This document shows, piece after piece, positions 1 through 11,032 of a stretch of 64,000 bases of DNA. The notes under the pieces are model-generated. The model ran no database searches. It worked only from the letters and a program-made list of their open reading frames with translations, and had not been told where the DNA came from. How positions within the stretch are numbered: position 1 is the first letter of the stretch; each line of letters opens with the position of its first letter. The DNA lies in NCBI GenBank assembly GCA_963576565.1, contig OY755047.1, positions 2,232,001-2,296,000 on the forward strand. Reading direction: 5' to 3'. This stretch comes from Aspidapion aeneum (taxonomy: Eukaryota; Arthropoda; Insecta; Coleoptera; Brentidae). The position numbers and the translations under genes are program-made.

Positions 1-98
1 GTGATCCTAATTTTTTCGAGAAAAAAAAAGTTGCTCCGATTTCAAAAATTTTTATATATCTTTGCGTTTCAGATGATTTTGAAACTTTTTTGTTGCGC

Positions 99-141
99 CG
101 TCTGTCTGTCTGTCTGTATGTCTGTCTGTCTGTATGTCTGT
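99..141. repeat. (TCTG)n microsatellite
   Basis: About ten TCTG/TATG tetramers in a row. The run is followed by a stretch (through about 210) that reads like the conserved flank of a microsatellite-associated mobile repeat. A similar layout, a tetranucleotide run followed by conserved-looking unique sequence, recurs at 48147. Confidence 0.85.
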
Positions 142-271
142 AACGACCAACGCGCATAGCTCAAAAACCGCTCGGCCGATTTTAATGAAATTTGGTACCT
201 AGGCTGGGTCTTGGGTCGAGATGGTCCCATTTAAAAATGAACAAAATCCACGGAACACAAACCAAATAAAA

Positions 272-625
272 GGGTGGGGGTAGATTTCAAAAATTAGAGT
301 TTATGTGAAAATATGGCGTGTGTGATATCAAACGAAAGGTGATTGAGTCTGGAGTTAAACAAAATACATTTTAATTTATTTAAAAAAAAGGGTGGGGGTA
401 TATTTAAAAAATTCGAGTTTAAGTGAAAATATGGCGTGTGTGATATCAAACGAAAGGTAATTGAGTCCGGAGTTTAACAAAATACATTTTAGTTTTTGCT
501 TTTTTTAAGGGTGGGGGTAGATTTTAAAAATTTGAGTTTAAGTCAAAACATGGCTTGTGTGGTATCAAACAAAAGGTAATTTAGTCTGCAGTTGAATAAA
601 ATATATTTCAATTTTTAGGTATATT
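272..625. repeat. Tandem repeat, about 118 bp x 3
   Basis: Three head-to-tail units start at 272, 390 and 509, each opening with GGGTGGGGGTA and sharing an inner block around ATGGCGTGTGTGATATCAAA. The third copy is the most diverged. No coding potential is visible. Confidence 0.85.
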
Positions 626-2935
626 AGCTCACACGTAAACTATAACTATAGTACCTAGTGTGAGCTTAGAGGCCCATATATTGGCAGAGTATTTTTTGAC
701 GTATCTAATCAACAAAACATACGAGCAGTGAGAGTTGCTACGGAACTAAGCCAACTTATATCGATGAGTTACAACAACAAAAATCACAATGACGGGAGAC
801 CCGTATGCAAAAATGACATAGGCCTGCGCAAAAATGACATAAGCGTGTGCAAAACGTTTTGCACACATCGTGCGCAAAATGCCATTTTCAGATCGTGTTC
901 TCCGTGCACAAAACCCCCTTTAACAAGACAGTCGTATAAAAAAGATATTTCTTGACCAGATTTTTATTTTGACCAAAAATAAAGCTATTTTGACCACAAT
1001 TTAACCCTCCCACTTGTGCACTTTTTTCTAAACAACACATGTGAAGATATTTTAATTTGTAAGGTTCTGCCATTTCAAAAAGCCACACAAAAAACTGGCG
1101 CGTGCCACCCTAATCATAATAACCATTTTGGGATTTGCAGGAGTTTGTGCAAAAATTAAAAATTTATTTTCAAATTTTGGGAAGAATTTCTGTGTTTTAA
1201 GCACCGCTAGGTATACATCATTCTTTAAAGTTAAAGTTTCGAACATACCTTATACCATTCTAGCACATAATCCCTTCTCGAAATATAACAAAGGCTTTCG
1301 AAAGATACCACCTGCATTCTTTAATAGAGGGTCAAACTCATTTTAAAATTGTTAGCGGTGTTTATATTACGGATTTGAATTCATGCTGTTATTATTGTGA
1401 CATTTTCATTAATATTGTGAATAATAATAATTATAAATGTCATTTTAACATTTTAGTTTGTTTTTATAAGTGAGGACCTAGTAAGTGATATTAATAATAG
1501 CGTTTTGGCGGCCATTTGAAACACCACAAACAAATTTTTGGAGACCATTTGAAGACCAAGGAGAAATGGTGGTACCATTAGAGTCTGCGGTTTTATAGGA
1601 ACCAAACCTTAACCCTAAAAAATTAATGGATCCATGACGAAACTGACACCTTCCTAGCCACGATAATACATTAGCCTTGAAAACGGTTTTTTGTAAAGAT
1701 CTCAGAAACTAAAGCTTGTACGAAGTTTTGGGTAATAACAGGAATTATTGAAGAAAATATAGTTTACTAAATTTCGAAAACAGTTTGTATTGAGACGATG
1801 CTCCACGAACATTTTTTAAAGTTTTTAATTGTCAAAAAACTGTCATAAGCATTAATGGATTTTGACCAAAATCTAATCAGCTCGTAAGAGTATCGAACAC
1901 TATTTTATCTGAAAATTTTATGAAAATTTGTTTAGCGGTTTAGGAGCTATCGTGTTACGGACACAAATAATATACACAGTTTTATTTTACCTGATATATA
2001 CTATAAACAGTCCGGCCCATATTTTCTTTTATTTGTTTAGGATTCCTTAATGGGTTTCACACTTAAAATTTTATTATGGTTTTTTTGGTGGCTTTTTGTA
2101 TTGAAATAACTTTAACCATATTTTGCTCTGTTTAATTTAAAATTTTGATTCCATTAATCATTTCGGACACTTACGCTTAAGCTGGGTCACCTTTTACTTG
2201 GATGTTTTTATTTAAAATGCCACTCTTATAAAACCCTTATAAAACTAATAATTGAAAATTGACCAAATTGATAGTTGTTCAAACGGGAATACAACAGTTG
2301 CCACTCCACTAAAATTTATATAAAATTATTGCCTGAAATTCTATAATAATAATTATAAATATTATTATAATATTTATTAACTCTCTTTAAAATTATTTAA
2401 TTATTTTTGAAAATTTGCCGTTTTAAATTGGCACCTAGAGGTTCAAGTTAGCTGATTGGTTTAGGTCAGCGCGGGAATTTTTTTTCACTTTGTTGAGGCA
2501 TTTTTACGAATGGTATTAGAAAAAAAGTGTTGGACAAAAGTTAAAGACAATAAAATATCTTACAATACCGTTGTTGTACGTTTGTTTGTCGGATAAATGG
2601 TTTTTGAGTTATGACGCTAAACATTCCGCAGCTATTTTGGATTTTGACCAATTTTTTTATTTAGTGGCCTCTCACTTTGAAATTACTTATTGTTGAGAAA
2701 ATCTATAATAACATAAAATAAAGAACAACTAGTGGCCTATGAAATGAAAAATCATTGAGTTCTTTGGGTAGTACTCTTGCTAAGATAGAAACCCTGAGGT
2801 GTTCAATTTCACTAAACATGCGTCTATTATTTGAATGTTCCCCTTTAACAAAAACCCACTAGATATATATCGTTTTAAAGATAATTTTATTTTCAACAAA
2901 ATAGAGTAAAATAACATTTTTCAGAACGCTTAGTT
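626..2935. other. AT-rich stretch without recognised gene
   Basis: No ORF with recognisable protein features. It holds a small hairpin at 626-666 (arms AGCTCACAC/GTGTGAGCT) and a perfect 22-bp palindrome at 845-866. Around 790-880 the phrase GCAAAAATGACATA recurs. I see nothing else I can support. Confidence 0.5.
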
Positions 2936-3645
2936 TTTAGGGAAATTAAATAAAACTATAGAAGAGTACAATAAGTGGGGACTAGAGGTGAATCTTAATA
3001 AGACAGAGTATATGTGTATCGGTGGAATGAAACAGGATCTAATCTTAAATACCGGGCAGCGAATTCAGTCCTGTGACGAGAGGTCTAAAAATTACAGCAG
3101 GTGGCGGAACACTAGACAACAAGGAAGAAAAGCAATAACTTTATTAAATGGAATAATTTGGGACCAAGGTATATTAAAACATAACAAAAAGCTTATATAT
3201 AACAACATTGTAAAAAATATTATTACATACGGCTCAGAAGTATGGTCAATCAAGGATAGAACAGAAAAAATGCTTTCCCCTACGGAGATGGACTATTGGA
3301 AAAGAGCAGCAGGGAAATCAAAAAGAGAAAGAGTTACAAATCAAAGAATAAGAGAAATTATGGCAGTGGGGGAACGTACTTTAGTGGATAATATAAGAAC
3401 AAAACAACTGGTGTGATACGGACATGTCCAAAGAATGAATGATGAAAGACTACCTAAACAAATACTACAATGGAAACCAACTGGCCGAAGAAAACGAGGA
3501 CAGCCAAGGAGAAGCTGAAGAGAAGGAATAGACAGTGAAATAAGAATAAGAGGCCTAGATGATGAATTATGGGCAAACAGAAACGAGTGGAGATTGGGTA
3601 TCGGAAGACGTAGAACGTTGTAAAACCGATAAATATATAAATAAA
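2936..3645 (+). pseudogene. LINE 3' end, RTE-like reverse transcriptase
   Basis: This is the C-terminal part of a non-LTR retrotransposon polyprotein, truncated at the 5' end inside the reverse transcriptase. The reading starts just before KWGLEVNLNKTEYMCIGG, the segment after the YADD catalytic box, which itself is missing. It continues through the TYGSEVW region to the WYGHVQRMNDERLPKQ and GRRKRGQPRRSW tail. The tryptophan codon of WYGHV is TGA at 3414-3416, so the frame is closed there, and a second stop follows in the tail. The 3' end runs into an A-rich tail near 3640. It resembles the six shorter-named copies in this window (9430, 13775, 15318, 23741, 26905, 32490) but is clearly diverged from them. 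A dead copy. Confidence 0.85.
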
Positions 3646-3650
3646 ACTAA

Positions 3651-3985
3651 TAAAATTTCTATAAAGACTGGACTATACAGTAAATTTGGACCTAGCTACG
3701 GCAGCGCTGCGGCTGTGCACTGTGGCAATCCCAAGTTTACGTTTCTTTTTAAATTAATTAAAAAGTGAAAGATAGTTATCAGCAAACATGCAATTTTATA
3801 TCATGTAAGCTTTTTGTTTTTACAATTTGTGGCTAATTTTCATGTCCACTCAAGTTAATTAACGTGAAAAACACGGTTTTTTTATTTAATGTAGATTTCT
3901 TTTTAGACGTTAACATCAGTATTTGATGATGATAATTCATATGTGAGTGGAACTTGCATCCCTTCCACTACGACCACCAGTGGAT
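3651..3985. other. Unassigned spacer
   Basis: AT-rich sequence between the LINE tail and the hAT element. No domain, RNA gene or repeat partner recognised. Confidence 0.4.
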
Positions 3986-5179
3986 CATTGGCGTAGCTAA
4001 CCTTGCTTTTCAGGGGGGGCCGTGGCTCCGGTCTATCTTGAACAAAAAGCAAACATAGGTTTTAAAGAGTCGTGCAAAGTGTGCAATGAATAAAAAAAAT
4101 ACGCGAATCAAATGTTCTAATATTTTAATATAACAAATTTAATAATACATTTACCAACTTATTTATATGTATACACAGGAAGTATGTAATTCAGCAATTC
4201 TACAAAGAAAGTTTTCTACGTCGCTGACTGAAAGCGTACCACACTGTCTAAGTCGACCTCAACATCTTTTTCTATGAATAACAATGACAAACCTGAGTGT
4301 CTCTCTTGAATCATAGTTGTTCTAAGCCAATTAAAAACTCTCCTCATGGCAGAGAAAGACCTCTCGCAAGTTGCACTTGAAATTGGAAGAATACTCGCAA
4401 CTTTAAAAAGTTGGTAGAGGTTTGGATAGGTGTTTTCTGCTATATGTTGTTTGATAGAATCATGACCAACAGTTTGATTTAACCGAAAAATACAATTCTA
4501 TAAAACGGTCATTTCTGCTCTTAGAGTAGAAGTATTAATATAAAAAATTTCCCGGTATTGCTCGACGAATTTATTCCATTTAACGACGTGGGAAAGCTTA
4601 ATATGAAAATGGTTATGAAATTGTCACTAAAATTGGAAAATGTTCATAAGACACTAAACGCTAACCTCAAAAAAACTAAAAAGATTATTATATTTATTTT
4701 AGAAAAACAGTTTAAAAAGGTCTTTTATAACCTTATGACATCTACAACCCGATTTCGGAAACAGAGGGGCAAAGGTCACTGTCTTTATTAAATGCGAAAT
4801 TTAACTTACACTTCTATAATATTTTACAAGATGTCGCCAATATGTATGAAATATTCAATATGCATAATTATGTTTAAATTTAAAAAATATTTTCGGGAAA
4901 TTGCATAAGTGCAGAAAAGTTACCGATAATTTAAAGAGAAAAAGCCTAATTCCGCAAGACAAGGGCTTTTTCCTGAAATGTAAACATTATCTGAATGATT
5001 TTAAATTTTAATGCACCTATTTTATTTCCCGAATAATAATAGAAAAGTATGTATTTTCAGCGTCATGTTCTTTTACTACTAGTCGGTAGGGGAGGCCTAA
5101 AATATCTTAGGGGGGGCCTGAGGGACTTCAGGGGGGGGGTGGGGGCAGGCCCCCCTGGCCCCCCCTAGCTACGCCAATG
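3986..5179 (-). mobile_element. hAT transposon with intact ends
   Basis: The ends are 14-bp inverted repeats, CATTGGCGTAGCTA and its complement, flanked by a perfect 8-bp duplication CAGTGGAT (3978-3985 and 5180-5187). An 8-bp duplication is the hAT hallmark. Both ends run into G- or C-rich tracts just inside the repeat. At 1194 bp it is far shorter than an autonomous hAT (2.5-4 kb), so it is internally deleted, yet it keeps the 3' end of a transposase gene on the minus strand (4216-4488). Confidence 0.9.
4216..4488 (-). pseudogene. hAT transposase, C-terminal dimerisation region
   Basis: Read on the minus strand, about 90 codons end at a TAG (4216-4218). They contain the hAT C-terminal dimerisation signature ISSATCERSFSAMRR followed by a hydrophobic segment and the end LDSVVRFQSAT. 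This is the part of the transposase that mediates dimer or hexamer assembly; the DNA-binding zinc finger and the catalytic RNase H-like core are missing. The version resembles transposases related to MYM-type zinc-finger proteins. Upstream of about 4489 the frame shifts and the similarity fades. It lies inside the TIR-bounded element 3986-5179, close to the right part of the deleted gene. Not functional on its own. Confidence 0.9.
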
Positions 5180-5187
5180 CAGTGGAT

Positions 5188-5792
5188 CTATTGTGGCTCA
5201 CTTTTGAGTGGTTTCTCATCACTGTATGCCGAATCCTCCCAAAAGACCGGCTATCAGTTTGGGTGAGACACTGTTCAGAACTGCTGAGTCAATCTGGGGT
5301 TTACCGAAAGTATCTATATATGCATTACCGTATTAAATACGTATCAATATTTAAATACTGTAAAAAGCACAAGATATATTAGAATCTCTTTTCAATTACA
5401 CATTCACCAAAACAATCGACCATCGGTTTAATCGTCGCTAACTTGTCTTAAAAATTAACATGTAAAATATAGCGGACAGCTGACACTGATTTTATTCGAC
5501 ATTTCCTAGTGACGTTTGGAGGCTTAAATATGGCAACCATTTTTAAACCAAAATATTTTATTATTTTTATTTATTTATAACCTTTGTGTGGAAATAATGT
5601 CTTTGTTACAACAAAAAGATGACCCATATCGCAAGGTATTTATGAACAATTAATATAAATATTAAAAAGTATTGCATTCACGGGAAAAATAAGTTAAACC
5701 TTCAACCAAAATGTAGACTATTAAACCTAGGATTTTAGCACTTAGATCCTTAGAGTAAATATTTTTGTTACTCTAAGTGTAGACCCTTTAGT
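5188..5792. other. AT-rich spacer
   Basis: No recognised gene. It ends at the 8-bp duplication CCTTTAGT of the next element. Confidence 0.4.
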
Positions 5793-5975
5793 CAGTGGCG
5801 TTATATACGGGGAGGGGGGGCCCGTGCCCCTCCCGAAGCTAAGATTTTTTTAGATATTTTCCACATATTTCATGAATACAAACATAAAATAGCATAAAAT
5901 ACGGCCTTATGAGGTCTCGGCCCCCCCAAAACTGTCTCGGGCCCCCCCCGAAACTTTTTCCTATATACGCCATTG
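5793..5975. mobile_element. hAT-type MITE, 183 bp
   Basis: Ends CAGTGGCG and CGCCATTG, with an exact 8-bp duplication CCTTTAGT on both sides (5785-5792, 5976-5983). Inside lie C- or G-rich tracts and a block containing AGATATTTTCCACATATTTC. That block is shared with the elements at 59394, 61101, 63315 and the truncated copy at 10083. Non-coding and non-autonomous. Confidence 0.9.
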
Positions 5976-5983
5976 CCTTTAGT

Positions 5984-6339
5984 AAATACTGGTGAAAGTA
6001 TTTATTAAAATTACGTCTACCGCCCCCCTTCCCCGTCATACTCTTTTATAAGTTTGTACCAAAACACATATGTGACCTTTTTACCAAACACATGTATTCA
6101 CCCCTCAAAAATCCCCCGCTAATCCCCTTGTAACTAAAAAAAAAGGGGGGGGCCGATATGGATTTGCTGGTTACATATTCAATTAAACAAGAATCTATCA
6201 ACGGTAAACGTAAATCCGTTACGTAAGTTACGTAAAGCCTCGTACGTAATCCTACCCTTAAGACTTCCTTGTCGAAGGGTGACTAAGAGGCGCTCATATT
6301 TTTACAGGGTGAAAAAACTAGCTTTTTATAGCCCAATTA
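5984..6339. other. Unassigned spacer
   Basis: No gene recognised. It has an A-run followed by a G-run near 6138. Confidence 0.4.
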
Positions 6340-6902
6340 CAGTGACGGCTCGTGACAGTAAAGTTTGTGAGTTCTGCCGACACAATTATACAAAAACAAA
6401 CAACAAACACGACCATAACCTGACCATGCGTTTGGCGTCTTCTAAATAAATAAATGCGCCCGCAAACACGCAACGCTTAGCCCGCCCGCCCGGAATTGTA
6501 CTGGACTGGAACTGCAAGTTTTGCAGCTCTATTTTTGCCTAGATTTCGCTATCTAAACCCAGGAGCAAGTGCGGTGCGGGGCGAAGGAAGGGGTTCCTAG
6601 CCGAGCACAGATCTCGTTAGCCGCCCAGCTACGTTGTGTTGCAATTTAGCAGCACAACAATTCCAATAACATCATTTGACCGACTGTGAAATGCGGCCTT
6701 CGGCGACGGCGCGCGGCGTCATACTCAACACACGTACGCGATTTCAAGGCCTATTATAGCAACACCGGACCGAAAATATACTGCTATTTATTCCAATAAT
6801 TTTAGAAATAAAATAATTATATTAGAAAAATAGCAGCGGCTGAAAAATAGTCAAATAGTGTGAAAATTTTGGGGGTTCTGCAGCTCTGCAGCCCTTATGC
6901 AC
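6340..6902. mobile_element. Dispersed GC-rich repeat, copy 1
   Basis: The sequence begins CAGTGACGGCTCGTGACAG, like a hAT-type end, and runs through a GC-rich core (6460-6720) into an AT-rich right part ending CTGCAGCTCTGCAG. The same sequence occurs in reverse at 36158-41223, where it is split by two insertions. Comparing the two copies gives the empty sites of those insertions: the 9-bp sequence GCCTTCGGC near 6696 (complement of the duplicated GCCGAAGGC), and the GGGCGGGC tract near 6482. No ORF of note. Confidence 0.8.
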
Positions 6903-7244
6903 TAGCCGACGTGATCTTAGGAGTTCCAGGATTCTTATTGTATTGCTTAATATATTATATGTTTTTACACAATTTAAATAAATGTGTTCTTATTCAAAGA
7001 TTTATTAGCAGACACTAAATCATTATGCTTTTTAATAAAATTATTTTAAAAAACTAATTTTTTCAAGATTTGACAATAGTTTTTCTCCACAAAAACACTC
7101 GCTAGAGTTATCTAAAGAAATTTTTTAAATATAAAACATTTCACAATAATTTATTAAAAAGAAACAAGTGATTTTGTGAATAAGTGAGATGGTTTTCACG
7201 TTCAATAAACTGAATGTATTGGTCGTCAATAATTTTTTGAAAAA
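6903..7244. other. AT-rich spacer
   Basis: No recognised feature. The P-like pseudogene ends at its right edge. Confidence 0.4.
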
Positions 7245-8244
7245 TTACCCAGCACAAAGTTTAATATATATTTCATCAATGTGTAAGTTAACTACCAACT
7301 CATGTTCTTTCAGAAGCTGTATCTTACTTTTTAAATATTGCACACTACCGGAGAGATCACTATCTGTTAGCGATATTTTACAAATCAGTTTTTTAATATT
7401 GCGGGGGTGCAGAAGACATATTACCTTAGTTTTGTAAATTGACATTAAAGTGTATACACAATATCTTCGATTCTCAGGTGACCTTTTCAAGAGACCTAAT
7501 TGTTCAATAAGAAATGACAATTGAATACATTTTTCACTCTCACTATCGAAAATGTCACTAAGGATGTCTATTACTTGATCAATCTTATCTTTTACCACTT
7601 CTTTCCCGTCTGCAACTTCCATTTCAATAAACTGCTCTTTAACGGTGCTGTCCAAAAATAAAACTCCAACTTTTTTTGGCAGTTTGTTTTTTGGTATGGA
7701 CACATTGTTAACATTTACAAAAAATGACAGATTTCCCTCAACAACTAGAGACGCTAACAGTGATGGATTTTTGTTCAAAAATGTCATCAGGCACAGGCAG
7801 ACTGTGTCACGTTCTTGGGTAAAAATCCAATTTTTGTTTATTTTAGTATTAAAACAATAAAATTTGGAAATGTCCTCAATATTTGATAAAACTTTTGATT
7901 TCTTATGAGCTCAAAGTGTTTCACGACTTTCTTGTATGGCAGTTTCCAGTTGTTGCCTCTCGACATCAGCTAATCGAACTTTAGATACAGGTTGTCTACT
8001 TAGGTATTTCGGAACATTTTCAACACTCTTCATTTACAACACACTTATCAAACCAAATAACCTGTTCGTTAGGAAAATGTTTGATGCAAACTTGTGGACG
8101 TTTTAAGATACTTAAATCATTAGGAATTTTTCGCAACCAAATTTTATGCATTTGTTTATCCACTGGCAAATTAAAAGTTGACACATATTCGGTTTCAGTT
8201 TTATAGTTGGACCGACAACCAACAACACTACACGTTCGCCGCAT
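7245..8244 (-). pseudogene. P-element-like transposase relic with THAP domain
   Basis: On the minus strand the first 75 codons (8244-8020) form a THAP zinc-finger, a DNA-binding fold. The C2CH ligands are C5, C10, C53 and H56, with the invariant W36 and the HF pair at 56-57. One frameshift near 8030 and one TGA near 7908 separate it from a second block (7787-7245) of 180 codons. That block ends at VVNLHIDEIYIK, which matches the start of the RNase H-like core of P-element/THAP9 transposases and includes the first catalytic Asp. Everything after this is lost, including the other acidic residues and any GTP-binding insertion. The order THAP, linker, start of catalytic core is as in the family. 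It abuts a large palindrome at 8271. Clearly inactive. Confidence 0.85.
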
Positions 8245-8270
8245 TGTTGTCTTTTTCGTGGACTGCGTTA

Positions 8271-8781
8271 TTTTAATTTTAATTTTTGTGTGAGCTAACG
8301 AAGCGGCTCTGAAAAATTAAGGATTACTATGGATTCAAAAACAATGTCAAAACCGGCTTTATTGAAAAAAAAATCAAATATTTATGAACAGTCATTCCAA
8401 CTTTAATATTTTAAAGACAATCAGCTGTGTCGTGACGTGACCATCAAAAAAAATCAGCCCTCGATGTGACGTCAACAAAGTGGAGGATCGTGGCCCCCGT
8501 TTTGATAGCCCAGGGCTATCAAAATGGACGGGCCACGATCCTCCACTTTGTTGACGTCACATCCGGGGCTGATTTTTTTTTGATGGTCACGTTACGACAT
8601 AGCTGATTGTCTTTAAAATTTTGAAGTTGGAATGACAGTTCATGGATATTTGATTTTTTGTTAGATAAAGCCGTTTTTGAGATTGTTTTTACTTTATTCT
8701 GGCAGAACAATTTTTTTAAATGTATAGTAAGCTCTAATTTTTCATAGCCGCTTCATTAGCTCACACAAAAATTAAATTTAA
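8271..8781. mobile_element. Foldback element, about 510-bp near-perfect palindrome
   Basis: Two arms of about 240-265 bp are mirror images around base 8512 (GATAGCCC-A-GGGCTATC), with almost no loop. Each arm contains TGACGTCA-like sequence and ends near TTTTTGTGTGAGCTAA. No coding content. Its left end lies about 27 bp from the start codon of the THAP pseudogene, so it may be a terminal arm of that element or an unrelated insertion. Confidence 0.85.
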
Positions 8782-9429
8782 AGCAGAAGCGAATGTGACA
8801 ATCACATATGACAAAGTCAAATACATGTCAAATATAACAGTTGACATGTGGTACATGGCGGGTAATTTAAATTCAAAATAAGGAATGCTAAATCTTGAAG
8901 ATTTTAACCTTTTAATCATGTTGCTTCCTTACAAACCTTTGGTGAAATATCGGGATGGTGTCTGAGAATATTTCACTGAAATTTTGCGGAAATCTGTAGT
9001 GCCATTTTGAAAATATCATAAAAAAACGTCTGACCTCCCATAAGACCCAATGTAAAATTCAGCCCCGGGAGAACAGCTGATTTTTTCAGGGTCGTGGCCT
9101 CTATTTTTGTGTTGGCCTTGCCCTGCCTTGTGATAACTAAAGGCATATTCACCCTGTAATAAAGGGGCACACTCGAGAAGTAAATTGGGGATGCAAGTCA
9201 TTTGGCATTTAGGGGTCACTAAATGACATTTTAAGGCGATTTTATCTGTGTTCTTCCTATCTGACTTGCCTTGCATTGTTTTGTTATTGAAAATGGGCTT
9301 AAGTCCGGAATAGGGGGTGGTAATGGCATGCAGCAGGGCATGCTGCGACCCCTCGTGTTGAGCACAAGCCTAAGGATTAGGGTAATCGGAAGAATGGTAA
9401 TTAGTTTTTAAAAACGCGTATATCTGGTT
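8782..9429. other. Unassigned stretch
   Basis: Short open frames on the minus strand (8973-9276) show no family features. Two SphI-like GCATGC words sit at about 9326-9344. Nothing else supportable. Confidence 0.4.
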
Positions 9430-10082
9430 GTTTCGTACTGGCAGATCTTGTAGTGATAATGTTTTTTGTCTTAAGCAAGTAATTGAGAAAAGAAGTGCCA
9501 GAAATATAGAGACTCATGTTACTTTTGTGGACCTACAAAAAGCATATGATACTGTTCCAGTAGAAAAATTATGGACAGTGTTAAAACAAACTAATACATA
9601 ATATAAAAGCGATAAAAGAACTTTACAAAGGGTCCAAATCTAAAATTAAAATTGGAAATCGACTTTCAAAATTCCTGGTAACAAAAGGCTTAAGATAGAA
9701 ATGTTGTATTTCTCAAACTCTTTTTAAAATATATATCGCATTAGTTCTAAAAAACTGGAAACGTAAAGTACACGGCATGGGAATACAACTTAACGACCGC
9801 TTCACCATATACACACTACAGTTTGCTGACGACCAAGTAATTGAGGCTAATGATAAAGAAGACATGGATTATATGATGAGAAAGTTAAACTGAAGATAAC
9901 CAAAAGTGGGGGTTAACAGTGAACGTGGACAAGACACAGTACTTATGTATTGGAAACGAATCAAGTGAGTTAGAACTAGACAATGGACAAACAATATCTC
10001 CATGCAATGAGTATGTATACTTGGATGTCACATTTGATAAGACAGGAACAGACTGTAAAGAACTGGAAAAAGAATAGTAAAA

Positions 10083-10206
10083 CAGTAACGCACCCAGGAA
10101 TATGTCTTGGGGAGGGGGGGGGGGGGCGAGGCCTCATAATGTCGTATTTCATGCTATTTTTTGTGTTTATTTATGAAATATGTGGAAAATATATACAAAA
10201 ATCATA
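10083..10206. mobile_element. Truncated hAT-type MITE inside LINE-A
   Basis: The left end CAGTAACGCACCCAGGAATA matches the complement of the right end of the MITE at 59394-59580. A G-run and the ATGAAATATGTGGAAAATAT block follow. The right end is missing. LINE sequence (GTCTTAACAG) resumes about ten bases later. Confidence 0.8.
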
Positions 10207-10368
10207 GGTCTGTTAATGTCTTAACAGAATTTTATGAAGCAGAGAGATCAAAAAGAATGTAAAATTTATCATATACGAAAAAATGGTAAAAAGAACGTTG
10301 TTGTATGGAATAGAGACTTGTCGCGTAACAGAAAAATACAAAGCAAAAATGGAAAGTGTCGAAATAGA

Positions 10369-10591
10369 CGGGGGGGGGGGGGGGGGTTCGGCCGGTTCGG
10401 TTAATCGGCAAATATAGGTATGTCAAATAAATTACAAACCTTCTTTTTAAATAATAACACATTCACCATTTGTTTTTACGTTAAATTTGGTTTTTCTATT
10501 TTTTTCTCAAAGGACGCCAGGGGCGCCAAGCGCAGAGGGGCGGTGGAGGGGCCGTTCGCCTCCCCTGGGCCCCCTATACGATACGCCACTG
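10369..10591. mobile_element. G-rich MITE inside LINE-A
   Basis: Starts with a run of 17 Gs and ends CGCCACTG. LINE-A codons for ...RRSMRIS resume at 10592. The expected CAGTGGCG left end has been lost and no target duplication is readable. The last third is GC-rich (GCGCCAAGCGCAGAGGGGCG). Confidence 0.7.
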
Positions 10592-10767
10592 TAAGAATAT
10601 CAATGAGAATATCTTTTTTAAATTCAAGGGTACTAAAATTTACGTTTATTATTTTTCTTGAAAGGAGAATTAAGATGTCATCATAGCTTTACGTTACTTT
10701 TTTACCTAACGTAATTTAAGAATGAGCCCCCAGAAATTTTTTTACTAGAAATAAGCTACAGCTAAGT

Positions 10768-11032
10768 TTTACAGAGATTTCAAAATAAAGTATTAAGAAA
10801 CATTGTGAATGCACCTTGGTACGTTCAAAATAGTGACCTTCATCGACATCTAAAAATCGAAACTGTAGCAGAGACTATAAAAAAGTACGCAAAAACCATG
10901 AAGATAGACTCCATCGGCATGTGAATGTGGAAGCAATTCAGCTTAGACAATACTATGCTAGTTCGAAGACTAAAAAGAGTGAAGTCGTTTGAGCTAGTAA
11001 ACTAAATGAATTACATAAAACAAAATAATGCT
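10768..11032 (+). pseudogene. Jockey-clade LINE, C-terminal relic
   Basis: About 88 codons in two frames read FQNKVLRNIVNAPWYVQNSD, then LHRHLKIETV, then after a one-base shift HEDRLHRHVNVEAIQL. They end with LVRRLKRVKSFELVN and a stop. This is the conserved C-terminal segment of Jockey-type reverse transcriptases, after the catalytic core. It is a different LINE clade from its RTE-like neighbour, from which it is separated by about 150 bp. 5' truncated and frameshifted. Confidence 0.8.

Larger units (their letters stand above)
9430..10614 (+). pseudogene. LINE-A copy 1, RTE-like reverse transcriptase, broken
   Basis: The longest 5' extent of the window's main LINE family. It includes reverse-transcriptase motif A, FVDLQKAYDTVP with its catalytic Asp, near 9520-9555, and motif C as FADDQV near 9820-9835. 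It then reads the downstream segment VNVDKTQYLCIGNESSELEL. Many frameshifts and stops interrupt it between the motifs. Two hAT-type MITEs (10083-10206 and 10369-10591) are inserted in it; LINE sequence resumes after each one and fades out after about 10614. Enzymatically dead. Confidence 0.85.

Noticed and set aside
7189..7437. Plus-strand open frame over the P-like relic, and 7645-7860.
   Set aside because: They lie antisense to a recognisable transposase on the minus strand, which explains the openness.
10369..10386. Long G-runs as G-quadruplex control elements.
   Set aside because: They are homopolymers inside MITEs whose lengths vary between copies and may be assembly-dependent. No gene nearby would be controlled.
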